Shown: in pieces, positions 1 to 9,701 of the stretch
Position numbering within the stretch: the stretch's first letter is position 1
Layout: every line of letters begins with the position of its first letter
NCBI GenBank assembly: GCA_025141675.1
Contig: CP081161.1
Location: 2,020,001 to 2,084,000 of the forward strand
Length of the DNA stretch: 64,000 nt
Direction: 5' to 3'
From: Rhodobacteraceae bacterium S2214
Lineage (GTDB): Bacteria; Pseudomonadota; Alphaproteobacteria; Rhodobacterales; Rhodobacteraceae
Notes under the pieces: generated by a model
Databases searched by the model: none
Told to the model about the DNA's origin: nothing
Seen by the model: only the letters and a program-made list of their open reading frames with translations
Program-made: the position numbers and the translations under genes

Positions 1-531
1 TTCGATTTGCGGGTAATTGGCGGCGACGACGCCCTGTTTGACGGATTACACGCTGAAACACAGCGGCATGCAGCAGAAAATTCGATCTTTACGGCGCATA
101 TGGCCAGTAATGCACTGACACATGGGACCCCGTTAGGGCTTTTGCGCGGGCTATCTACGATCCGCGCAGGAGAGCATCGCGATACCATTGATATGAAATT
201 GAATGGGGTCGTCCCAGTGGTCGATCTGGGGCGGATGTATGCGTTGCAGGGACGGTTCAAGGCGCTCAATACCCGCGCGCGGATCGAATCCGCGCTTGAA
301 GGTGGTATCATTAGTAAAAGCGGTGGGCATGATTTGCTTGATGCTTACGATTTGATTGCCCAGACACGATTGGACCATCAAGCACGCCTAATCAAACAGG
401 GCAAATCGCCTGACAATTTCTTACCACCTGCGACCCTGTCGGGGTTCGAACGCAGTCACTTGCGGGATGCGTTTGTGGTGATCAAAACGATGCAATCTGC
501 GCTCATGCAAGGCCGCGGAACGCTGGCTTGA
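1..531 (+). CDS. DUF294-type nucleotidyltransferase-like protein, C-terminal part (5' end outside window)
   Basis: The frame is open from base 1 to a TGA at 529-531, so 176 C-terminal residues are visible and the start lies upstream. They look like the C-terminal domain (DUF294_C) of putative nucleotidyltransferases that usually carry N-terminal cyclic-nucleotide-binding and CBS domains; the best markers are MKLNGVVPVVDLGRMYALQ near visible residue 65 and LSGFERSHLRDAFVVIKTMQ near residue 145. Substrate is not established for this family. The next two genes follow at 17 bp and 1 bp, so the three probably share a transcript. In other proteobacteria relatives of this gene sit beside a DnaQ-like exonuclease and acetate-uptake/acetyl-CoA synthetase genes; whether that holds upstream cannot be seen here. 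Confidence 0.8.
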   Translation, partial: FDLRVIGGDDALFDGLHAETQRHAAENSIFTAHMASNALTHGTPLGLLRGLSTIRAGEHRDTIDMKLNGVVPVVDLGRMYALQGRFKALNTRARIESALEGGIISKSGGHDLLDAYDLIAQTRLDHQARLIKQGKSPDNFLPPATLSGFERSHLRDAFVVIKTMQSALMQGRGTLA

Positions 532-548
532 CGCAATAGGAGGACGCT

Positions 549-1070
549 ATGTTTTTTGAACTGATCGGTACGATCTTGGCGGGTGTTGCTGCGGCCTTGT
601 TGGTCTGGGCGATCAATCGCACATTGAAGGGACGTTTGCCATCGTGGCTGATGCCGGTCGCGGCAGGCGGGGCTATGCTGTTGGCGACGATCACCAGCGA
701 ATACGGCTGGTTCGCGCGGACTCAAGCCAGTCTGCCCGCTGGTTTTATCGTGGCTGAGACCGTTGAAGACAAACAGTTCTATCGCCCTTGGACTTACGCA
801 AAACCATTTGTCAGCCGCTTTGTCGCAGTGGACCAAGCGGGCGCAAAAACGCATCCCGCACATCCGGAACAGCGGATCGTTGATTTGGTGTTTTATGGCC
901 GCTGGACGCGGACGGCGAAAATTCCCGTCCTGTTTGACTGCGCGGCAGGCAATCGAGCAGATCTGGTTGACGGTGTTGAATTCGACGATGATGGCGCCGT
1001 TTCCGATGCAGATTGGCGACCCATGGCAGCAGATGCGCCCGTTTTGCTAGCGGCCTGCGCGCCCGCATAA
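549..1070 (+). CDS. Conserved hypothetical membrane protein
   Basis: A 173-residue protein with a strong AGGAGG Shine-Dalgarno at 538-543, five bases before the ATG. Two hydrophobic segments lie at about residues 5-22 and 34-50, followed by a roughly 120-residue soluble part rich in charged residues, including FYRPWTYAKPFVSRFVAVD. No catalytic motif is recognised. It is sandwiched between the DUF294-type gene and the PAS/exonuclease gene with almost no spacing, so it probably acts with them at the membrane. Function unknown. Confidence 0.8.
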   Translation: MFFELIGTILAGVAAALLVWAINRTLKGRLPSWLMPVAAGGAMLLATITSEYGWFARTQASLPAGFIVAETVEDKQFYRPWTYAKPFVSRFVAVDQAGAKTHPAHPEQRIVDLVFYGRWTRTAKIPVLFDCAAGNRADLVDGVEFDDDGAVSDADWRPMAADAPVLLAACAPA

Positions 1071-1071
1071 C

Positions 1072-2463
1072 ATGACACATTTGAGTTTACGGATCAGGGT
1101 GTTCTTGATGTTCTGCGGCTACGCATTTGCTGCCATCTGCGTGGTTGCGTTTGGGTTATGGATCGGGTGGCGGCAGGTTGAAGATGGCGACACCATTTCA
1201 GGGTTCGTCACGAGCGGGATGGTCGCCGGGTTTGGTATTCTAGGACTGTCCGCAGGCGTTTGGCTGTTATTTGACGATCACGTCAGCAAACCGATTGAGG
1301 CAATCGCGGCAAGTCTGCGTGTTAAAACACATACCGGTGGCAATGCGACGTTCGACAGTGGGACGGCGCAGTATCTGGGCGATCTTGGGCCAGCTGTTGT
1401 GGCCGCGCAAAATGCGTTGGATGAAGTGTTGAACGGCGGGGCAATGACAGCGCAGTCGGAAGTGGCTTTGCTAAGGGCGCAGCGCGACCAGCTCGTGACG
1501 ATCCTGTCAGACATTCCGATTGCCACGCTGCTGATCAGTGCTGACCATCAGATCGTTCTGTATGACGGCCAAGCGGCCAGCTTAATGGAACGTGTGGGAG
1601 CCGCGAAACTTAAGACGTCAGTGTTTGACTACCTTGCTGCGGATCAGATCACGGGTGCCTTGGCCCAGTTAAAGACATGTCCTGATGACCGCAGCGAAAT
1701 CGCGGTTCAAGGACATTGCGGTGAAACCTATCACGGCTACATCCGCATGTTTGGAGAAGGCCGAGGGTACACCTTGATGTTAGAACCGCACGCCTTGGCG
1801 CCAGCGCGACCGATGACGTATGACTTTGATCTTCTGCGTTCGGAAAAGTCGACCCATTTGGATAGTACGCCACTGTCTGACCTCGTTTTTGTTGTGTTTG
1901 ATACTGAAACGACTGGCCTCGATCCGCAAAAGGACGACGTCGTTCAACTTGGTGCCGTGCGCATCGTGAATGCAAAGATTGTTGACGGTGAAGTCTTGGA
2001 AACCTTGGTCAATCCGGGACGTTTGATCCCGTCGCGATCTACGGACGTGCATGGCATTACAGATGCGATGGTTTCAGATGCACCAGATTTCGCACAGGTG
2101 TGTGATGCCTTTCATCGCTTTTCGCAGGGTGCTGTTCTCGTCGCGCATAACGCCCCGTTTGATATGGCTTTTTTGGACCGCGGCGCGAAGGTCGGGGATA
2201 TTACATTCGATAATCCAGTCCTTGATACTGTGCTTCTTTCAGCGGTCACTTTTGGCGGGGCAGCGATCCATACGCTAGATGCAATTTGTGACCGTCTGGA
2301 TATCACGATCCCCGCTAATTTGCGTCACACAGCAATGGGTGACGCCGTGGCGACGGGCCGTGCGTTTCTTGCGATGCTCAAGATTTTGGAAGGGCGTGGT
2401 TTGACGACGTTTGGCGCACTGCATGCAGAAACTGCGAAACACCGCCGGATTCTGAAAGGATAA
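1072..2463 (+). CDS. Membrane-anchored PAS-like / DEDDh 3'-5' exonuclease (DnaQ-like)
   Basis: The 463-residue protein has two N-terminal membrane segments (about 9-31 and 45-66), then a HAMP-like stretch ([17 protein letters not shown]), a PAS-like region (about 130-240) and a C-terminal exonuclease. All DEDDh motifs are present: [10 protein letters not shown] near 276 (ExoI), [12 protein letters not shown] near 359 (ExoII) and [12 protein letters not shown] near 417 (ExoIII, His and Asp kept). The front half is built like a histidine-kinase sensor, but the output is a nuclease related to the polymerase III epsilon subunit. The start is one base after the upstream stop, indicating coupled translation. 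The replicative epsilon subunit is normally shorter and soluble, so this is not dnaQ itself. The substrate could be RNA, DNA or a small oligonucleotide. Confidence 0.8.
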   Translation: MTHLSLRIRVFLMFCGYAFAAICVVAFGLWIGWRQVEDGDTISGFVTSGMVAGFGILGLSAGVWLLFDDHVSKPIEAIAASLRVKTHTGGNATFDSGTAQYLGDLGPAVVAAQNALDEVLNGGAMTAQSEVALLRAQRDQLVTILSDIPIATLLISADHQIVLYDGQAASLMERVGAAKLKTSVFDYLAADQITGALAQLKTCPDDRSEIAVQGHCGETYHGYIRMFGEGRGYTLMLEPHALAPARPMTYDFDLLRSEKSTHLDSTPLSDLVFVVFDTETTGLDPQKDDVVQLGAVRIVNAKIVDGEVLETLVNPGRLIPSRSTDVHGITDAMVSDAPDFAQVCDAFHRFSQGAVLVAHNAPFDMAFLDRGAKVGDITFDNPVLDTVLLSAVTFGGAAIHTLDAICDRLDITIPANLRHTAMGDAVATGRAFLAMLKILEGRGLTTFGALHAETAKHRRILKG

Positions 2464-2546
2464 AACCGAAGGTCGGGAAAACCGGATGTTGTCGTTACAG
2501 CATGTCGCGGCATAGTCTGGTGGTAGATTTATTCAGGAGATTTAGA

Positions 2547-3332
2547 ATGCGGTGCCATGAAGTAGATTATGAAGTTTTCGGCGACGATATGCAGATTGTA
2601 GAGGTCGAACTTGACCCGCAAGAGGTCGTCATCGCCGAAGCTGGGGCGATGAATTACATGGAAGACGGAATCGGTTTTGAAACCCGCATGGGCGACGGAT
2701 CGCGGCCATCCGGCGGCATCATGGATTCGCTGTTGAACGTTGGCAAACGCGTTCTGACCGGTGAATCGATTTTCATGACCCATTTCACAAACAACGGGCA
2801 GGGCAAAAAGCGGGTCGCGTTTGCAGCACCGTATCCGGGTAAGATCATTCCTGTGAACATGGCTGAATTGGGTGGGGAACTGATCTGTCAGAAAGATGCA
2901 TTTCTTTGCGCGGCTTTTGGGACATCTACAGATATTGCGTTTCAGAAAAAGCTCGGCGCAGGTTTTTTTGGTGGTGAAGGTTTCATTCTTCAACGGCTCA
3001 ATGGTGATGGCATGGCGTTCATTCATGTGGGCGGCACGGTCATTAAGCGGGATCTAAAACCCGGCGAGGTGATGCGCGTGGACACGGGCTGTCTTGCTGC
3101 GATGACGGGTGGTGTGGATTACGACATCGAACGCGCGGGAAACCTGAAGTCGATGGTGTTTGGTGGAGAAGGGATTTTCCTTGCGACGTTGCGCGGACCG
3201 GGCACGGTTTATCTCCAAAGCTTGCCGTTCTCGCGATTGGCTGATCGGATCATGCGCGCGGCAGGGCCGGGTGGAAGCAAAGGTGAAGGGTCTATCCTTG
3301 GTGGTTTAGGCGATATGTTTGGCGATCGGTAA
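2547..3332 (+). CDS. TIGR00266 / AIM24 family protein
   Basis: I place the start at the ATG at 2547 ([16 protein letters not shown]), which has AGGAG at 2535-2539 with seven-base spacing; the in-frame ATG 45 bases upstream lacks a ribosome site. The 261-residue product shows the family pattern: [20 protein letters not shown] near the start, [20 protein letters not shown] in the middle, [11 protein letters not shown] and a Gly-rich tail ([10 protein letters not shown]). The fold is a beta-rich prism like yeast Aim24. The molecular function is unknown. It is monocistronic and meets the convergent cupin gene across a hairpin element. Confidence 0.85.
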   Translation: MRCHEVDYEVFGDDMQIVEVELDPQEVVIAEAGAMNYMEDGIGFETRMGDGSRPSGGIMDSLLNVGKRVLTGESIFMTHFTNNGQGKKRVAFAAPYPGKIIPVNMAELGGELICQKDAFLCAAFGTSTDIAFQKKLGAGFFGGEGFILQRLNGDGMAFIHVGGTVIKRDLKPGEVMRVDTGCLAAMTGGVDYDIERAGNLKSMVFGGEGIFLATLRGPGTVYLQSLPFSRLADRIMRAAGPGGSKGEGSILGGLGDMFGDR

Positions 3333-3340
3333 TTGGCGTC

Positions 3341-3388
3341 TTGGGGCGCTGCCCCAAACCCCGAGATATTTGAAACCAAAAGAAGGGG
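3341..3388 (+). repeat. Dispersed hairpin element, copy A (terminator-like)
   Basis: A perfect stem-loop (TTGGGGC-GCT-GCCCCAA, 3341-3357) is followed by ACCCCGAGATATTTGAAACC and then AAAAGAAGG. The same architecture, GC hairpin then GATATTT then CCAAAAGAA, recurs at 38042-38089 and 50755-50793. This copy lies exactly between two convergent genes and probably ends both transcripts. Confidence 0.7.
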
Positions 3389-3811
3389 CTAACCGCGCGG
3401 GATGTCGAAGTCCGGCGCGGCGAGGTGAAAACCGTCGAAACTGAAGCCCGGTGAAACGGTGCAACTGACCAACGTGTAGTCGCCCGTGGTGCGGGCGGCT
3501 TGCCAATGGCCTTTCGGAACGATGCCCTGCGGTTGGTCACCGTTCAGAACATCGGGGCCAAGACGGATATCGCGGGCGGGGCCTGCATCGGTTTCGGAGA
3601 TCGACAGGATCAGCGGTGCGCCTGCGTGGTAGAACCAGATTTCAGTGGCATCGACGGTGTGCCAGTGGCTGGAGCCGCCGTCTTTCAATAGGAAATAGAT
3701 CGCAGTGCCAACAGGACGGCCATCATTGTCGGCAATCCACGTCTGGCGGTAGAACCCGCCCTCCGGATGGGGGGCGAGGTTCAGTTTTTGGATGATCGCA
3801 TCGGCGGTCAT
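3389..3811 (-). CDS. Cupin family protein (DUF985-like)
   Basis: A 140-residue single-domain cupin. APHPEGGFYRQTW near residue 13, then AIYFLLKDGGSSHWH and DATEIWFYHAGAPL are characteristic of the DUF985 (cupin_5) group. His and Glu residues suggest a metal or ligand site within a beta-barrel, but no substrate is known. The ATG is separated from the enolase stop by a single base, so it is the second gene of an eno-cupin transcript; co-transcription with a glycolytic gene does not by itself show function. Confidence 0.85.
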   Translation of the reverse strand: MTADAIIQKLNLAPHPEGGFYRQTWIADNDGRPVGTAIYFLLKDGGSSHWHTVDATEIWFYHAGAPLILSISETDAGPARDIRLGPDVLNGDQPQGIVPKGHWQAARTTGDYTLVSCTVSPGFSFDGFHLAAPDFDIPRG

Positions 3812-3812
3812 A

Positions 3813-5099
<1,287 letters not shown>

Positions 5100-5113
5100 C
5101 TAAGGTCGGCTGT

Positions 5114-5125
5114 GTTAGCGTTAGC
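5114..5125. promoter_or_regulatory. Tandem GTTAGC repeat in the eno leader
   Basis: GTTAGCGTTAGC lies 24-35 bases upstream of the eno ATG. The same half-site forms the perfect palindrome GTTAGCGCTAAC in front of zwf. Here it is a direct repeat, so it is at best a degenerate LacI-family site. Confidence 0.25.
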
Positions 5126-5129
5126 GGTT

Positions 5130-6026
5130 CTATAGCGCGGTTGGGTCAGAAGGTGAAGCGTGGCGGAGCTTTGCCTCGCGCCACAGGGTATAAATGCCGG
5201 ATGCTACGATGATGAATGCACCCAGCAGGGTCAGGCGGTCAGGACTTTCTTGGAAAGCGAAAACACCGATGACCAGTGCAAAGACCAGGCGTGAATACCG
5301 GAACGGAGCGATGATCGACATTTCCCCGATCCGGGTGGCGGCCACAATGGCGTAGTAGGCGGCCACACCAATGAAGACGGCCGCAATCAGGCGGAAGGTG
5401 TCGACTGTTCCGGGCATCGACCAGCTTGATCCGGTGACGCCAAATGCCAGTAACAACAGTCCCGTAAAGATGGACACGACAAAAGCATAAAAGGCGATGA
5501 CACGTGATGAAATCGTCGCCTTGATCCGGCGTGTCGCAAGGTCACGTCCGGCAAGGCCGATCACGCCCATCACAGCGAGCAACGATTTTGGGTCAAAAGC
5601 GTCCATGCCCGGACGGATAATCAATAAGACGCCAAACAGGCCAATGCCGATAGCAAGCCACCGACGCCATCCAACGGCTTCACCAAGAAACAAGGCGGCC
5701 CCGAGCGTCACAACCAAAGGTGTGGCTTGCAGGATCGCGGATGCTGTTGAAATAGGGGTGAGCGCGATGGCGGCAACAAAACCAAGGGTGCCGAACATTT
5801 CGAACCCGTTGCGCAGCATCAAAGTGGGGTTCAACATATCGGGGGACCACAGTCTATCACCGTAGGATTTAGCGATAAATGCGAAGATGATCGCACCGCC
5901 GATGCCCAAAACCGTGATCACCTGACCAACGGCAAGGCCCGCTGCCATCTGTTTGATCAACATGTCTTCGACAGCGAAGCCGAACATGGCCAAGACCATC
6001 AGCATCGCACCGCGAAAATTGTCCAT
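5130..6026 (-). CDS. DMT-superfamily (EamA) transporter
   Basis: A 298-residue integral membrane protein with about ten hydrophobic helices in two EamA repeats. Typical sequence includes AVGQVITVLGIGGAIIFAFI, FVAAIALTPISTASAILQAT in the first repeat and AAYYAIVAATRIGEMSIIAP in the second. I use the ATG at 6026, which has GAGG about ten bases upstream; the alternative TTG fifteen bases earlier overlaps that site. The family exports metabolites or amino acids, but the substrate cannot be read from sequence. The gene lies 39 bp upstream of eno on the same strand. Confidence 0.85.
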   Translation of the reverse strand: MDNFRGAMLMVLAMFGFAVEDMLIKQMAAGLAVGQVITVLGIGGAIIFAFIAKSYGDRLWSPDMLNPTLMLRNGFEMFGTLGFVAAIALTPISTASAILQATPLVVTLGAALFLGEAVGWRRWLAIGIGLFGVLLIIRPGMDAFDPKSLLAVMGVIGLAGRDLATRRIKATISSRVIAFYAFVVSIFTGLLLLAFGVTGSSWSMPGTVDTFRLIAAVFIGVAAYYAIVAATRIGEMSIIAPFRYSRLVFALVIGVFAFQESPDRLTLLGAFIIVASGIYTLWREAKLRHASPSDPTAL

Positions 6027-6144
6027 GTGGGTGATCCTCAAGGTTGTCCTGACCCTGCGTTACATGGCGGGAGGCGGAAACAAAAGGGTCTGGATTCCCT
6101 GCCTTGATGAATGCCTGTCTTCATCCAATTCTAGGAGGATAAAA

Positions 6145-6270
6145 TTGTGCATCATCTGGGGATTTGAAATGCGATTTTGTCTATTTGTGATGGGGTGGGC
6201 GTCGGTGACTGCACTGGCGAGTAAAGTCGCGGCAGCGCCAGTGGCCACGGTATTGATTACGGTTTTTTGA
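6145..6270 (+). CDS. Possible small secreted/membrane peptide (41 codons)
   Basis: A perfect AGGAGG at 6133-6138 stands six bases before a TTG at 6145 that opens a 41-codon frame ending at 6270. An internal ATG at 6169 would give MRFCLFVMGWASVTALASK, which looks like a short signal peptide. The frame overlaps the 3' end of the opposing fur gene by 14 bases. The strong Shine-Dalgarno in an otherwise empty 230-bp gap is the only real support. It may be a spurious site. Confidence 0.3.
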   Translation: MCIIWGFEMRFCLFVMGWASVTALASKVAAAPVATVLITVF

Positions 6271-6670
6271 CAGGCACACCATAAAGTTCCAGACGGTGAC
6301 CCATCAGGCGATATCCGAGCTTTGCAGCAATTTTTTCCTGTAAGGCTTCGATGTCGGGGTCGACAAATTCAATCACTTCACCTGAATGCATGTCGATCAA
6401 ATGATCATGGTGTTCGCGGTCGGCAGTTTCGTACCGCGCACGCCCGTCACCGAATTCGTGCTTTTCAAGGATGCCGGATTCCTCAAGCAGTTTGACCGTG
6501 CGGTACACGGTGGCCAACGATATATTCGGATCGGCCAGAACAGCACGGTTATACAGTTCTTCAACATCAGGATGATCGTCTGCGGCTTCGAGAACTGTCG
6601 CGATGGTCCGGCGTTGTTCGGTCATACGCAGGCCTTTGGCTTCGCATTTTTGCAATATTCCGCTGCTCAT
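6257..6670 (-). CDS. Fur-family metalloregulator (Fur/Mur type)
   Basis: A 137-residue Fur-family repressor. The N-terminal winged helix (RMTEQRRTIATVLEAADDHP, SLATVYRTVKLLEESGILEK) is followed by the dimerisation/metal region DREHHDHLIDMHSGEVIEF and a C-terminal helix GYRLMGHRLELYGVP. HHDHLID with a Glu/His-rich metal site fits Fur or the manganese-responsive Mur of alphaproteobacteria; it lacks features I would expect of a heme-binding Irr. I start at the ATG at 6670, preceded by GGAAAGGG, although a GTG lies one codon upstream. There is no CXXC zinc motif, also typical of alphaproteobacterial members. Fur and Mur cannot be separated on sequence alone. Confidence 0.88.
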   Translation of the reverse strand: MSSGILQKCEAKGLRMTEQRRTIATVLEAADDHPDVEELYNRAVLADPNISLATVYRTVKLLEESGILEKHEFGDGRARYETADREHHDHLIDMHSGEVIEFVDPDIEALQEKIAAKLGYRLMGHRLELYGVPVKKP

Positions 6671-6728
6671 CACTGGCCCTTTCCGTTGGTGCCGCCCCTT
6701 TAGACTGTGCCGGCTGATCTGGCTAGTC

Positions 6729-7691
6729 TTAGAACCACTTGATCCACCGCAAAACGATATACAAAATCACGCCAATTGCGACCATAGCACCACAAAGGAT
6801 CAAAAAGGCGTCGGGGTTGTTCATGCCCGGCACCCCGCCGACATTGACGCCAAACAGGCCCGTTAAAAAACCGAGCGGCAGGAAAATGGCTGCGATCACG
6901 GACAAGACATAACTGTTACGCGCCAAACGACCGTCCTGTTGCAGTTCCACATGATCGGCAAGCGCGGTCAGTCGATCACCCACTTCGTGGACTTCATCGA
7001 CGGATCTTTTTGCGCGGTTTGCTGTATGCCGGAATCTATTCCGAAAGGCCTTGGAAATAAGCGGCGTTTCGATCTTAGCAAGGTCAACCAGCGCCTCGGA
7101 CAACGGCCCGACATGGCGACGCAAGGTGATGACTGATCGGCGCAAGGGGGCAAGTTCGGACGGTGGTGGTGCCTGCCTGTCATAGACCGCGTTTTCCATG
7201 TCTTCAGCACGGTCTTCGAGGTCGAGTGACACTGTCTCGATCCGATCAACAAGTCGTTCGGTGATCCGCGCGATCAAGCGGGCAGGCGTGTCTGGCGCGT
7301 CGCCTGTTGTGATTTGATTTTTGATGTCATCAAGCGCAAAAATTCGTTGTTTTCTGACCGTCACGACAAGGTTCTGCGTGGCCCAAAGGCGCAGTGAAAC
7401 CATGTCTTCGACTTCTTGGCCATCGTTCAGGTTAATCCCGCGCATGGTCAGCAAGATACCGTCGTCATGGATATCAACGCGTGGTCTGGTGCGGGGCGCC
7501 AGAAGCGTGCGAAAGGCAAGCGGCGGGAGATATTCGCGGCACCATTGCTCCAGCTCGGGTGTATGCAAATCAAAATGCAGCCAGCGAAACGCAGCACCGT
7601 CGACCGGCGACGCAGTCGGGTCCGTGACCGGTTTCGATGTGCCATCTGCAAAAATATCGAGCGCCGTGACCGGCGTTGGATTAACCGACAA
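6729..7691 (-). CDS. zntB: CorA-family divalent-metal transporter, ZntB-like
   Basis: A 320-residue CorA-superfamily protein. A large cytoplasmic N-terminal domain (about 1-255) is followed by two C-terminal helices. The membrane signature FLTGLFGVNVGGVPG gives the family GxN loop as GVN, and the basic tail WIKWF is cytoplasmic. The Gly-rich loop and overall layout match ZntB, a zinc transporter, rather than the Mg-type YGMNF loop. The start is a TTG at 7691 with an excellent GGAGGGG five bases upstream, inside the last codons of phzF, so translation is coupled to that gene. Confidence 0.85.
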   Translation of the reverse strand: MSVNPTPVTALDIFADGTSKPVTDPTASPVDGAAFRWLHFDLHTPELEQWCREYLPPLAFRTLLAPRTRPRVDIHDDGILLTMRGINLNDGQEVEDMVSLRLWATQNLVVTVRKQRIFALDDIKNQITTGDAPDTPARLIARITERLVDRIETVSLDLEDRAEDMENAVYDRQAPPPSELAPLRRSVITLRRHVGPLSEALVDLAKIETPLISKAFRNRFRHTANRAKRSVDEVHEVGDRLTALADHVELQQDGRLARNSYVLSVIAAIFLPLGFLTGLFGVNVGGVPGMNNPDAFLILCGAMVAIGVILYIVLRWIKWF

Positions 7692-8532
7692 ATTGCCCCT
7701 CCATCGTCAGAACAGCATTTCCGGCAATCTTGATCGGATAAGGTTGGCCAGGCAGGGCCGTTGCTTTGATCCGCGACGGGCGTCCCATGTCGTCGCCTTG
7801 GTGAATGTCGAACGACAGTGGTTCGCCGGCAAATTCGCTTAGCAGGGCCGCGACGGTGGCACAGGCGCTGCCGGTCGCAGGGTCTTCCGGCATGTTATCA
7901 AGCGGGGCAAACATGCGCGCGTCCAGACGGTTGCTATTGCGGACATAGGCGAAAATTGCAAAATCTAATCCAGCCGGATGGACCGCGGCTCCTGCTTTGA
8001 ACCCGTCGGTCACAGGGGTACAGGCGGAAAGGTCTGCACGTGATTTCAGTTCCACAAACACGAATTCAAGACCCAAGCTGGCCTGTGTGGGTGCATGCGT
8101 TTCAGTTTTGATTTGCTCTGGGGAGATGTCGATTGCGGCAGCGACCAATTCCAGCGATGGATGCGCGATAATATCGAGCGGTGCGCTTGTCGTGAAACTC
8201 GCGCCGTCTTTGGTGACAGTGCAAGGGATCGGGCCGACGCCCAGTTCCAGAACCATGGGTTCGTCATGGCCGAGATCAGAAAGCGCAATGGCCGTTCCAA
8301 TCGTTGGATGCCCTGCAAAACCGATTTCGCGCGTCGGCGTGAAAATGCGGACTTTGGCAGTATGGGCGGGATCATCTGGCGGAAAGACGAATGTCGTCTC
8401 CGAAAAATTGAATTCGCGGGCGATTTTCTGCAACGTCGCTTCGGGGATGTCTTTTGCGTCAGGGAAGACCGCCAACGGATTGCCGCCAAAAGCTGTGTCA
8501 GTGAAGACGTCGTAAACGCGGTATGATGGCAT
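7681..8532 (-). CDS. PhzF-family isomerase/epimerase
   Basis: A 283-residue protein of the PhzF diaminopimelate-epimerase fold. YDVFTDTAFGGNPLAVFPDA at the N terminus, the acid residue region EFNFSETTFV, EIGFAGHPTIGTAIAL and PEDPATGSACATVAALLS are all family hallmarks. It is probably a cytoplasmic dimeric enzyme that moves double bonds or protons in small carboxylates, with no evidence of phenazine synthesis here. It overlaps zntB by 11 bases and probably shares its mRNA. Confidence 0.88.
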   Translation of the reverse strand: MPSYRVYDVFTDTAFGGNPLAVFPDAKDIPEATLQKIAREFNFSETTFVFPPDDPAHTAKVRIFTPTREIGFAGHPTIGTAIALSDLGHDEPMVLELGVGPIPCTVTKDGASFTTSAPLDIIAHPSLELVAAAIDISPEQIKTETHAPTQASLGLEFVFVELKSRADLSACTPVTDGFKAGAAVHPAGLDFAIFAYVRNSNRLDARMFAPLDNMPEDPATGSACATVAALLSEFAGEPLSFDIHQGDDMGRPSRIKATALPGQPYPIKIAGNAVLTMEGQFVG

Positions 8533-8603
8533 GGTGCGGCCTTATGATCTGGATTGGTATTAAGCCAAACCATGATCAGGCACGCCATGTTTTGCAAGCC
8601 ACC

Positions 8604-9497
8604 TCAATACGATGCTGATTTTCGAAAGCATCCTAAATGCAGCCACGTACCGCCAAGCGTTTTGACCTGCGCCCCCGCACCAAGTTTGAACCGCGCGATT
8701 CCGGGCGACGTGACTGTGTCAATTGATCCAAGATCCAGCACGTCTGTGCCAAGGTCTTGTAAGCTGTCCATTGCGGTTGCCAAACACAGGTTATGCGCAT
8801 TGCATTCCCGCCCTTCATCCGACGTCCAGCCAATGTGATATGTTGCCGCTGATCCGTGGCGTAAGAAGATCATTGCAGCAATCGGAACGGCGACGCGTGA
8901 CGCGGTGACGATAATGGCCTGACCTTTGTTCATCACGGAATAGGCCTGCGTGACAGCGGCAGGCAAGGCGCGATACCCGCGCGCGGCCTGTTGTTTTTCA
9001 TCTTCGTCAAGCAGCCATTTGTCGGTCGTGTTTTGATAGCTGCGTGTTGAGATACGCAGATCGGCGGATTCAGATTTGCGTAGTGCATTGCGCCATTTGA
9101 TCGACATGAGCGCGCGTCTGACATCTGGTCCGTGCCGCAAATCCATGACCGCCACACTGGCCGGCGTCATGATCTGACGGTATCCGGCAGCCGTCAGAAT
9201 AGCAGGTGCCACATCTTCGGCGTTTATGACCCGCACATTTTCATCGCGTAGCATGCAGACGGCGTCGAATTGCGCTTTTTCGGACGGTGGAGTGGGCCAG
9301 AACGGCCCGCGCGACATCATCTTGAATGGTTTGCGAAGCGGCCAAAGCTGACGTGAAAACACCTGCGCGGATCCATCTTCGGGCAGGAAGTAGGACGTCA
9401 TCGGTTGGCCCATTCCGGACAGCGCAGCTGCGAAATGAGGGTGCTGTTGCAAGGGCTGGTGATGCGGCGTCTGAAACGTCGATTGATCAATCTTCAT
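8604..9497 (-). CDS. GNAT-fold acetyltransferase (BioF2-like)
   Basis: A 297-residue protein with the layout of the GNAT_acetyltran_6/FemAB-like group: an N-terminal half with MTSYFLPEDGSAQVFSRQ and a C-terminal acyl-CoA half including GQAIIVTASRVAVPIAAMIF, ATYHIGWTSDEGRECNAHNL and GSIDTVTSPGIARFKLGAGA. This late part (residues about 190-285) resembles family members that transfer aminoacyl or acyl groups to small molecules or peptides. The substrate is unknown. It stands alone 71 bp upstream of phzF and is divergent from the small ORF at 9546. Confidence 0.75.
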   Translation of the reverse strand: MKIDQSTFQTPHHQPLQQHPHFAAALSGMGQPMTSYFLPEDGSAQVFSRQLWPLRKPFKMMSRGPFWPTPPSEKAQFDAVCMLRDENVRVINAEDVAPAILTAAGYRQIMTPASVAVMDLRHGPDVRRALMSIKWRNALRKSESADLRISTRSYQNTTDKWLLDEDEKQQAARGYRALPAAVTQAYSVMNKGQAIIVTASRVAVPIAAMIFLRHGSAATYHIGWTSDEGRECNAHNLCLATAMDSLQDLGTDVLDLGSIDTVTSPGIARFKLGAGAQVKTLGGTWLHLGCFRKSASY

Positions 9498-9545
9498 GTG
9501 CGCGAGTTAAATAGATGGAAACCTAAATACTGGTAAAGATTGTCC

Positions 9546-9701
9546 ATGAAATCATCACAAGACATCCGGCTGAAACGTCACCGTGTTGCAGGCGTCGTCG
9601 TCCATGGACCACGCCCCACAAAATTGGCCGCCGCATTGGTTGCGACGGCCGTTTCAATACCATTCGTCATTGTCGTCAGCGTAATGGATCTGCTGACTTA
9701 G
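9546..9701 (+). CDS. Small single-pass membrane protein (51 aa)
   Basis: A 51-codon ORF starting [19 protein letters not shown], with a basic N-terminal half and one hydrophobic helix (about residues 27-46, [20 protein letters not shown]). Positive charges before the helix suggest an inside-N orientation. Its stop overlaps the last four bases of the convergent tyrS gene. The ribosome site (GGTAAAG) is weak. The amphipathic-then-hydrophobic layout in a divergent intergenic gap supports a real gene, but homologues were not checked. Confidence 0.5.
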   Translation: MKSSQDIRLKRHRVAGVVVHGPRPTKLAAALVATAVSIPFVIVVSVMDLLT

